Both the position numbers and the translations under genes were made by a program. Shown here piece by piece: positions 6,874 to 12,364 of a stretch of 12,364 nucleotides of DNA. How positions within the stretch are numbered: the first letter of the stretch is position 1; each line of letters opens with the position of its first letter. The notes under the pieces are model-generated. The model was given only the letters and a program-made list of their open reading frames with translations. It was not told the DNA's origin and made no database searches. The stretch comes from Bacteroidales bacterium (GTDB lineage: Bacteria > Bacteroidota > Bacteroidia > Bacteroidales > GCA-2748055), in assembly GCA_024763595.1 (NCBI GenBank), contig JANTFK010000051.1:1-12364 (forward strand), given 5' to 3'.

Positions 6874-9173
6874 AGAGTTTCGCCTTTTTCATAGCACTGC
6901 TGCTTGCGGCAGGCTTGTACGGAAAGCCCGTTTACCGTATTACGCTTACTGTAACTACCCGGCTACCCGAAGGAAACATACCCATGGATCCGGTGATCGA
7001 CTTTGAAAAGATAATTACCGGGGCCGGGTTAACGGGAGTACTGGATCCAAACTCAATCGAAATTATAAATAGCGCAACCGGTGAACCGGTCCCTTTTGGT
7101 CTATCCGAAGATTTCGCATATGGCGACAGGGGCCGGCTGGAATGGGTCATTACCAACCCTGCTCATAAAACATTTGAGATCCGTTTCAGGGTTGTTACCG
7201 AGCGACCTCCACTTCAACCGAAGGCATATATACCACCGGTGGGTGTGGGAGACCTGCTGCGCTATAATGCAGGAGAACCCCGGCCCATCGGGATGCCCTA
7301 TGTTGCCCGGCTGATAGACCTTTCCGGTGACGGAAAGCGTGACCTGGTGGGTTGCTGGAATTACGCATACAGACCTGGCTGGCCATGGGACGGGATCATC
7401 AGCTATCCCCGGGTCGGAGATGAGGAGAATTTTGAGTTCGGCGACCTGGTTCATATTCGATATGTTTCTCATCACGACTCATCAGACTTTAAGTATCGAA
7501 GCAATATCTATATGTTTGCTGATTTCGCCGATCTCAATCATGATGATCTCCCCGATATTGTTTATTGTCCCAGCCGAAACAATCAGCTTTTCTTTTTCCT
7601 GAACACGGGTAAACGGGATGGAGGAGGGATGCCGGTATTTGTTGCCAGTGATACTGTTCCCCGCCAGACAGACCACTGGCAGACCTGCCGTGCGGTTGAC
7701 CTGAACCGGGATGGAGCTGTGGATTTTGTCATAGGCAATCTCTATTTAAGGAACACCAATCCCGATGGCTGGCCCATCAGGCTGGAAAAAGGCGACTCCC
7801 TCCATGCCGGCAAGGATCCCTGCTTTTATGATGTCAATGGAGACAACAGATTAGATGCCGTCTGTCTGGAGGAGATAGCGGGTGAGGGGCTTTCGAATTA
7901 CCGTGTTGTCTGGAAAGAGAACCTGGGCGGTTCCGTTCCGGTTTTCGGATCCTCCATTCCACTCAGCGACATTAACCCTGCGTATCCCCGCGCAGTTGCG
8001 GCATTAAATGAAGGACCCCGCCGCGGAATATTGATCAGCCATCAACATTATGAAAAACTATCTTTTTTTGAGCAGACCAATGCTCCCGGTACTGAGCCGC
8101 AATTTTCAAACTCAGCCCTCTGCAGTTCTGTTTCGGCCGTAATGGCCCTGTCAGATCAGGCTTACCCATACGTGTGTGACTGGGACAACGACGGGGACAA
8201 GGATCTCCTGGTTGGCGGTGGATATGGATTCCCCCGCATTGTTATCAATGAAGGCTCAAAGGAAAGGATGGCCTTTGCTGAAAGCCGCTATATTCTTTCA
8301 GAGGGGAAACCCATTCGTCTGACACGCAATCAGATCCTTGGAGGAGACCACTGGCACAATATGGGCTATTCGTACCCGGCCTTCATCGATTGGGACAATG
8401 ACGGCCTGCCCGACCTGATTCTGCCCAATGAGACCAACCGGATTTTCTGGTATAAGAATATCGGCACCCTTGAGAAACCTGAGTTTGGTCCCAGGCTTCA
8501 GATCATATGCGACGGATATCCCGATTCGCCCGCATTAAGATCCCTATCCGCCCGCCATGCCATAGATACAAGCCTGGAACGCCTTCCCTATCCCTACGAA
8601 AAGGAGCGTCCTTTTTACTGGAGGACCGGAGCGGCATTTGCCGACTGGAATGGTGACGGGCTCGTGGATTTTATCACACACGATGGTTATACACACAAAG
8701 CCACCCTCTTTACCCAGTATTATGACAGGGAAGGAAAACTGCGATTAAAAAAGGCTTACGCAGTAAAGCTGGCGGACGGGCGGTTGATCGATGACAGGAT
8801 CGTCAACCGGACAAGCCACTGGACCGAATCTTTTAAAGCAGTTGACTGGGATGCGGACGGATTAACCGACCTGATCTATTCCTGTGCTGGTTCAAGCGGC
8901 AATTCAAGCATCTACCTGTTAAAAAATGTGGGTACAAAAGATGTACCGCTATTTGCCGCCCCGAGAACTTTTGCTTGCTATGGTAAGCCCATCAAAGTGA
9001 CCAATCATGGCCCGCATCCCTGGGTGGGGGATTTGGACGGAGACAGCAAACCGGACGTGCTAACCTGCGTTGAATGGAGTGTCTATCCCTTCTTCAGCCA
9101 TAATGCCATTGAGATGAAACACCGGCCGGGTTATGCCCTTTCGGAAGCTGAAGTTATGCTGGATTACAAATAG
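6870..9173 (+). CDS. Secreted FG-GAP/VCBS repeat protein with nine Asp-rich calcium motifs
   Basis: The 767-residue protein has a short Sec signal (residues 1 to about 18). A beta-rich N-terminal region of about 110 residues of unknown type follows. From residue 150 it carries nine copies of the D-x-x-x-D/x-G-x-x-D calcium-binding type motif, beginning at about 150, 221, 277, 321, 437, 507, 592, 659 and 721. Examples are DWDNDGDKD and DWNGDGLVD. Such repeats fold as beta-propeller blades in integrin-alpha-like FG-GAP and VCBS proteins, and they commonly bind carbohydrate or act as scaffolds. No catalytic domain is recognised and there is no T9SS tail or lipobox. It is the last gene of the operon and starts inside the stop codon of the esterase gene, so the two products are probably made together. 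No clear terminator follows. Confidence 0.85.
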   Translation: MKSFAFFIALLLAAGLYGKPVYRITLTVTTRLPEGNIPMDPVIDFEKIITGAGLTGVLDPNSIEIINSATGEPVPFGLSEDFAYGDRGRLEWVITNPAHKTFEIRFRVVTERPPLQPKAYIPPVGVGDLLRYNAGEPRPIGMPYVARLIDLSGDGKRDLVGCWNYAYRPGWPWDGIISYPRVGDEENFEFGDLVHIRYVSHHDSSDFKYRSNIYMFADFADLNHDDLPDIVYCPSRNNQLFFFLNTGKRDGGGMPVFVASDTVPRQTDHWQTCRAVDLNRDGAVDFVIGNLYLRNTNPDGWPIRLEKGDSLHAGKDPCFYDVNGDNRLDAVCLEEIAGEGLSNYRVVWKENLGGSVPVFGSSIPLSDINPAYPRAVAALNEGPRRGILISHQHYEKLSFFEQTNAPGTEPQFSNSALCSSVSAVMALSDQAYPYVCDWDNDGDKDLLVGGGYGFPRIVINEGSKERMAFAESRYILSEGKPIRLTRNQILGGDHWHNMGYSYPAFIDWDNDGLPDLILPNETNRIFWYKNIGTLEKPEFGPRLQIICDGYPDSPALRSLSARHAIDTSLERLPYPYEKERPFYWRTGAAFADWNGDGLVDFITHDGYTHKATLFTQYYDREGKLRLKKAYAVKLADGRLIDDRIVNRTSHWTESFKAVDWDADGLTDLIYSCAGSSGNSSIYLLKNVGTKDVPLFAAPRTFACYGKPIKVTNHGPHPWVGDLDGDSKPDVLTCVEWSVYPFFSHNAIEMKHRPGYALSEAEVMLDYK

Positions 9174-9199
9174 AAGATGGCGCTTGTCTGCAGCCGGGG

Positions 9200-9229
9200 T
9201 TGACCGGGTATGATGATAGTTTTATCTTG
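9200..9229 (+). promoter_or_regulatory. Candidate promoter of the cupin gene
   Basis: TTG at 9200-9202 and TATCTTG at 9223-9229 are 20 bases apart. The -7 element lacks one T of TAnnTTTG, so the match is imperfect. It lies 17 bases before the ATG at 9247 and would give a leader of about ten bases. Confidence 0.4.
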
Positions 9230-9246
9230 TATCAAAATTTTCAGTT

Positions 9247-9594
9247 ATGAAAATCATTTCCTTAACCGATGTAGAGAAAAACGAAGTTAACATGGAAGGA
9301 GCCGCTGGTGCCTGGAAGCAGCTCCCCCTGGGGTGTGCAGATGGAACCCCCGTATACTCCTACCGGGTGTTTACAGTTGAACCGGGCGGACATACGCCCT
9401 ATCACCAGCATCCCTATGAACATATGAACTATGTGATCGAGGGCACAGGTGTGCTTGTCAACGTAGAAGGAGAGGAGCAGCCCCTGAAGGCCGGGGACTT
9501 TGCCCTGGTTGACCCAAGTGAGAAGCACCAGTACCGCAACAAGGGCGATCAGCCTTTTAAGATGATCTGTGGGGTACCTAAGGAGTTTGAGTGA
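9247..9594 (+). CDS. Small single-domain cupin
   Basis: A 115-residue protein without signal peptide, the usual size for a stand-alone cupin barrel. The first cupin motif is visible as GGHTPYHQHPYEHMNYVIEG (47-66), with His53, His55 and His59 or Glu58 as likely metal ligands. The second motif is around PLKAGDFALVDPSEKHQY, with His94 as the remaining ligand. Cupins of this type bind a metal and range from sugar isomerases to dioxygenases and regulators; the sequence does not decide between these. It is separated from the operon by 73 bases and a possible promoter. A truncated copy of it lies at 10871-11047. The C-terminus ends in Gly-Val-Pro-Lys-Glu-Phe-Glu in both. Confidence 0.88.
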   Translation: MKIISLTDVEKNEVNMEGAAGAWKQLPLGCADGTPVYSYRVFTVEPGGHTPYHQHPYEHMNYVIEGTGVLVNVEGEEQPLKAGDFALVDPSEKHQYRNKGDQPFKMICGVPKEFE

Positions 9595-9619
9595 ACGGAT
9601 TCATTTCGAACAAAACACC

Positions 9620-10071
9620 TTACTCCACTGCATATAAGGCTGTCGAATTTTCCTGTGCGGATAGAAATTTCCACCTTGCTGCCATCCTTCTGTACTGCTC
9701 CATGGGTGAGAGCGGGATTGGCTCGTCCCGAAAATAGTCATTGGCATGGTAACAGAATTCACAGAAGCGCATGAAGCCGGAGACTGAATTCTCCGGGATT
9801 CCCTGTACTATGTCATATTCTGCGTTCTGTTCAAGAAATCTCTCAAAATCTTCCACCTGATCGGGAGGCAATTCCTTATCCGGCCTGACAGTTTCATCAT
9901 CGACAACATCCCAGAAGGTAGATCTTAATATCTTTCCGGTCCGTTTCTCATAGGGCAGGTGTTTCCCCAAGAACCAGTTATAGGCTGGGGAATCCTTTCT
10001 GATCCGGGTAATCTCTTATGGGATCTCATCACATAACCAGGAAAGAAAGGTGATCAGTCTGTTATCTGCAT
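9620..10071 (-). pseudogene. Broken gene of unknown family (frameshift after the start plus nonsense codon)
   Basis: A frame of 115 residues or so is open from 9970 to the TAA at 9622-9620, but it has only a TTG at 9970 as a possible start. Reading further upstream in the same frame gives protein-like sequence: ADNRLITFLSWLCDEIP, then a TAA stop at 10018-10016, then EITRIRKDSPAYNWFLG, which leads straight into the open frame. An ATG at 10071-10069 precedes this with a shift of one base. Adding one G after it would give ATG GCA GAT AAC and restore the frame. The gene therefore seems to have lost one base at its start and gained a nonsense codon near residue 19; the intact form would be about 151 residues. 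The protein is rich in charged and aromatic residues and I do not recognise it. Either it is dead, or a shortened form starts at the TTG. It converges on the cupin gene, with 25 bases between the stops. Confidence 0.6.
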
Positions 10072-10093
10072 TTTAGGTCCCGCGACTACAGGC

Positions 10094-10108
10094 CCGCTAT
10101 GGAAGCGG
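10094..10108. repeat. Short inverted repeat between hicB and the broken gene
   Basis: CCGCT (10094-10098) and AGCGG (10104-10108) enclose five bases. No T run follows in either direction. It might weakly end the leftward hicAB message or be chance. Confidence 0.25.
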
Positions 10109-10148
10109 AACAGGTGCCTGTCAATACATGGAGCCTTTGCTTTCATTT

Positions 10149-10496
10149 TTATTCAGGATCAGAGGATGCAATTTCTTGCTTGATAGCATTATTGATATAT
10201 TGATTTAGAGAGACACCCTTCAAGGCAGCATTGTATGCAGCCTTCTTGTGCAGATCAGGCGATAAACGGATGTTGAGATTTCCTTTGTAAGATTTCTCAA
10301 GTGGAATATTCTTCCGGGTACAATCCTTAATATGCTCATTAACCATGTACCTAAAACCCTCTTCAAGATCATTCACAGTTGATCCCTCAAAGGTGATAAG
10401 ATCGTTCACTCCTTCGACCTTTCCATAGAACACCCTGTCTTCGCTTGCAAAATGTACGGTGCCAATAAAACCTTTATACTTCATTATATCTTTCAT
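10149..10496 (-). CDS. hicB: HicB-family antitoxin
   Basis: A 115-residue protein with the two-part layout of HicB antitoxins. Residues about 5-65 form the partial RNase-H-like HicB domain, with the typical run in which EGVNDLITFEGSTVNDLEEG lies at 28-47. Residues about 72-110 form a ribbon-helix-helix DNA-binding part: GNLNIRLSPDLHKKAAYNA, then GVSLNQYINNAI. It would neutralise the HicA toxin and, through the ribbon-helix-helix dimer, repress its own promoter. The ATG at 10496 overlaps the stop of hicA by four bases (ATGA), the expected coupling. A second Met at residue 5 is possible but would lose the overlap. Confidence 0.9.
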   Translation of the reverse strand: MKDIMKYKGFIGTVHFASEDRVFYGKVEGVNDLITFEGSTVNDLEEGFRYMVNEHIKDCTRKNIPLEKSYKGNLNIRLSPDLHKKAAYNAALKGVSLNQYINNAIKQEIASSDPE

Positions 10497-10741
10497 AATA
10501 ATTCATTTGATTTTAATTCATCAATAATCAAATCAATCTGATACCTCTTTAATACATTACCTGGATGAGGTTTATGAAGTTTAATATTATGTTTTAGTCC
10601 TTCATTGTTAAAAACGATCCTTGAACCTGATCCTTGTTGTTCTTCATACCCAAAGCTGCTCAATAACCTGAATAACTCATTGTAGGTGAAATCCTTTGGC
10701 CGGGAAAGGAACCTTGAGAGAAGTTTTTCAGATCGTGTCAT
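10493..10741 (-). CDS. hicA: HicA-family mRNA interferase toxin
   Basis: I choose the ATG at 10741 (82 residues). The frame also has an ATG at 10774, but that lies inside the predicted -7 box and could not be on the transcript. The protein shows KDFTYNELFRLLSSFGY at 16-32, GSGSRIVF at 37-44 and LHKPHPGN at 55-62, the pattern of the Bacteroidota branch of HicA, a small double-stranded-RNA-binding-fold ribonuclease that cleaves mRNA and is held by HicB. The central histidine of E. coli HicA is an arginine here (GSR). From memory this is common in this branch, with histidines kept in the LHKPHP segment (His56 and His59). The gene order is toxin then antitoxin with a 4-base overlap. No Shine-Dalgarno sequence precedes the start. 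Confidence 0.88.
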   Translation of the reverse strand: MTRSEKLLSRFLSRPKDFTYNELFRLLSSFGYEEQQGSGSRIVFNNEGLKHNIKLHKPHPGNVLKRYQIDLIIDELKSNELL

Positions 10742-10760
10742 TTGAACTTGCTTGGTTTTA

Positions 10761-10792
10761 CAAAGATATGACATGCAATTTACGTTTGCAAC
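10761..10792 (-). promoter_or_regulatory. hicAB promoter with embedded operator-like inverted repeat
   Basis: On the minus strand, GTTG (10792-10789) and TATCTTTG (10768-10761, an exact TAnnTTTG match) are separated by 20 bases. Transcription would start near 10755, about 14 bases before the hicA ATG. Between and overlapping the boxes is an inverted repeat, TGCAA (10774-10778) and TTGCA (10786-10790), with a 7-base centre. Its position suggests the site where HicB represses the pair. Confidence 0.65.
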
Positions 10793-10817
10793 TATAAAAT
10801 AGTGGCATACGAATTGT

Positions 10818-10850
10818 AAAATATCCTAAAACGATCTTCAAAATATCCTA
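10818..10850. repeat. Two 11-bp direct repeats 22 bases apart
   Basis: AAAATATCCTA occurs at 10818-10828 and again at 10840-10850. The 22-base spacing is about two helical turns, so both copies would face the same side of the DNA. They lie upstream of the hicAB promoter and immediately before the truncated cupin. They could be protein-binding sites or the trace of a small duplication. Confidence 0.6.
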
Positions 10851-10870
10851 ATTCTCAGGAGTAAGTTATA

Positions 10871-11047
10871 GTGCATATGATTTACATCATTGAAGGGAAA
10901 GGTGCTATGGTGAATGCGAAAGGGGAGGAGAAAGCATTGAAAGCAGGTGATTTTGCGCTGGTCAATCCCGATGAAAAACACCAGTACCGGAACAAGGGGG
11001 ATCAGCCTTTTAAAATGATCTGCGGGGTGCCGAAGGAGTTTGAGTAG
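10871..11047 (+). pseudogene. Truncated cupin copy (C-terminal half only)
   Basis: A 58-codon frame, from GTG at 10871 or ATG at 10877 to TAG at 11045-11047, matches the C-terminal half of the cupin at 9247-9594. From the residues His-Met onward, 46 of 57 aligned residues are identical and the last 24 are all identical. The N-terminal half, with two of the metal histidines (53 and 55 of the intact protein), is missing. An in-frame TAA at 10862-10864 shows that the frame does not continue upstream. AGGAG lies at 10857-10861, nine bases before the GTG, so a short product could still be made. In the last 24 codons the two copies differ at eight codons, all silent. Confidence 0.8.
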
Positions 11048-11106
11048 AAAGATGGTCTGCTGCCAGGTTGTAATTATCCGGAATATGTAGCAGGTCATTT
11101 GCAAAC

Positions 11107-12364
11107 TCAATCGATTTTTAAAATTTGACCCGTTTTAATGAAAACCTGATTCGACACAGATTCCATCCTGATCCGATAGAAATAGATATGGTTCTCCAGC
11201 TGAGTTGGACTCCAGATCACGCTGTGCATACCCGGCTCCAAATGCTGAAATTTGACCATATGTACCTGTTCACCAAGCAGGTTGAATATTTCCAGGGTAA
11301 CCTGACCTGGTTCCGGTACATTAAATTCAAAGTTGGTCGTGTACTGGAATGGATTGGGATAAGTGAGTTCTTCAAATTCTCCGGATTGGTCCATCGGATG
11401 TTCCGCTATCCCTACCGGCCACGCCTTTATATTTTCGAAAGCACCCAGATCAGGCCTGGAACCGGAAGGATTGGGCCTTGGATTTCCCTCCATGTCAAAG
11501 GGCGGACTAATCATCCACATTCCTTCCACTTCGATGGAATCTTTGCCTGCCCCGATGGCCGGACTGGTATCCATAAGGTGATAATCTGCCTGGCTGGCAT
11601 CCATAAACAACGGATCCTTATCCATGTTGCCTTCCCCGTAAACCAGGGTGGAGACGGTATCCGTGATATTTATTGAATCCGATCCATACTGGATATCATT
11701 GTAATTAAGGGTCAGCTTACAGGGCAAGGTATCTAATACCGAGCTTAAGGTCAGCTGTGCAGGATAATTGTCCCAGAAGATACTGTTGGAAACGATGGTA
11801 TTCGCCCCCCGGTAAACCTGCAGCCCGCCGCCTCTTCCGGCACTGTTTCCAACGAAAGTACAGTAGTTGACATCAACCTTTGTATCCAGGGAGGCAATCC
11901 CCAATCCCCCTGAAGTTGCACCCACATCTACAGTAGCTGCATGATTATCAGAGAAGAGGCAGTTGTAAACATGGCCCTGGGATTGCTGAGAAATTGTTCC
12001 TCCCGCAGTCCATGCTTCTACTATGTTCCCCCGAACAATGGTATTGGAAAGCACCAGAGGCTTCTTACACCTGAAGATCCTGAAACCTCCTACATGATGG
12101 GCACTGTTGTCTGCGATCAGGCATTTGTCAATCCGCAGGTCCAGCAGGGGATGATCGGTATGGGTCTGTTGGATGCTCATTCCCCCGGCAACATTTCCTG
12201 AATGATTATTGATGATTTGAGTACCTGAAAGCGTACATACAAACAGTGAATCAAATACCAGGGTGTCAACTGCATATTCCATTGCTCCTGAATATTCAAG
12301 AGCTGTGTTCCCATCCAGTGAACAACTGTCCATTTGCAGATGACAATTGAAGAGATGTAATCCT
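11107..12364 (-). CDS. Secreted parallel beta-helix protein with T9SS type A sorting domain (5' end beyond window)
   Basis: The leftward frame is open from the window edge to the TGA at 11109-11107, giving at least 418 residues of the C-terminal part. The first Met in the window (12333) is not the start, because GLHLFNCHLQ precedes it in frame. The visible N-terminal region is a right-handed parallel beta-helix with repeated short strands such as NTIVRGNIV, NCLFSDNHA, NYCTFVGNSAG and VSNSIFWDN. Then comes a block resembling the choice-of-anchor Q region: DPLFMDASQADYHLMDTSPA, then a GNPRP and DLGAFE ending. The last 84 residues are a T9SS type A sorting domain: YPNPF, then FNVPEPGQVTLEIFNLLGEQ, and the end KTGQILKID. 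The protein would be exported by Sec, moved across the outer membrane by the type IX machinery, and held at the surface or released. The role is unknown; such helices often bind or cleave polysaccharide, but no catalytic residues can be named. Confidence 0.88.
   Translation of the reverse strand, partial: GLHLFNCHLQMDSCSLDGNTALEYSGAMEYAVDTLVFDSLFVCTLSGTQIINNHSGNVAGGMSIQQTHTDHPLLDLRIDKCLIADNSAHHVGGFRIFRCKKPLVLSNTIVRGNIVEAWTAGGTISQQSQGHVYNCLFSDNHAATVDVGATSGGLGIASLDTKVDVNYCTFVGNSAGRGGGLQVYRGANTIVSNSIFWDNYPAQLTLSSVLDTLPCKLTLNYNDIQYGSDSINITDTVSTLVYGEGNMDKDPLFMDASQADYHLMDTSPAIGAGKDSIEVEGMWMISPPFDMEGNPRPNPSGSRPDLGAFENIKAWPVGIAEHPMDQSGEFEELTYPNPFQYTTNFEFNVPEPGQVTLEIFNLLGEQVHMVKFQHLEPGMHSVIWSPTQLENHIYFYRIRMESVSNQVFIKTGQILKID

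Noticed and set aside
10016..10018. Recoding or readthrough of the TAA in the broken gene
   Set aside because: TAA is not a selenocysteine codon, no recoding structure is visible, and a second lesion near the start points to decay.
10054..10146. 30-codon leftward frame beginning just after hicB
   Set aside because: It ends inside the start of the broken gene, has no recognisable motif and shares the frame of that gene's shifted ATG; chance is the simpler explanation.
10742..10774. Longer start for hicA at 10774
   Set aside because: The codon lies next to the -7 box, upstream of the predicted transcription start; the extra 11 residues do not look like HicA.
10838..11110. 90-codon leftward open frame
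   Set aside because: It lies antisense to the truncated cupin, whose coding homology is clear on the other strand.

Overview
The window looks like a chromosomal segment of a member of the Bacteroidota, probably a marine or gut-type Bacteroidia; the genus cannot be told. The signs are several promoters of the Bacteroidota type (TTTG, about 19-20 bases, TAnnTTTG), genes with almost no Shine-Dalgarno sequences, a type IX secretion (T9SS) C-terminal sorting domain on the last protein, and many lipoproteins and exported enzymes.

Left part (1-1075): the first 29 bases hold the start of a leftward gene that resembles the N-terminus of IS630-type transposases. Next come a small secreted protein of unknown function (117-593) with a hairpin behind it, and a complete tRNA-Ser(GCT) unit with its own promoter (817-848), encoded CCA and a strong rho-independent terminator (968-993). 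A perfect 10-bp inverted repeat at 1045-1072 has no obvious owner.

Centre (1103-9173): a rightward five-gene operon with gaps of 15, 21 and 37 bases and then a 4-base overlap. It encodes a twin-arginine-targeted DegT/DnrJ/EryC1/StrS-type PLP aminotransferase, a lipoprotein of the neutral ceramidase family, a divergent GH20-type hexosaminidase, a lipoprotein alpha/beta-hydrolase, and a secreted FG-GAP/VCBS protein with nine calcium-binding-type Asp motifs. Every product carries an export signal. No SusC/SusD pair, transporter or regulator is in the window. My inference is that the set processes an N-acylated amino-sugar glycan or a glycolipid outside the cytoplasm; this exported combination is the most interesting system here.

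Right part (9200-11100): a patchwork of small genes with signs of decay and duplication. It holds an intact small cupin (9247-9594), a leftward gene broken by a frameshift just after its start and by a nonsense codon (9620-10071), a leftward hicA-hicB toxin-antitoxin pair with a recognisable promoter and a candidate operator, two 11-bp direct repeats 22 bases apart, and a rightward copy of the cupin that lacks its N-terminal half (10871-11047). The copy differs from the intact cupin only by silent changes over its last 24 codons, so it descends from a gene that was under selection.

Right edge (11107-12364): the 3' part of a leftward gene for a large secreted parallel beta-helix protein ending in a T9SS type A sorting domain; its start lies outside the window.
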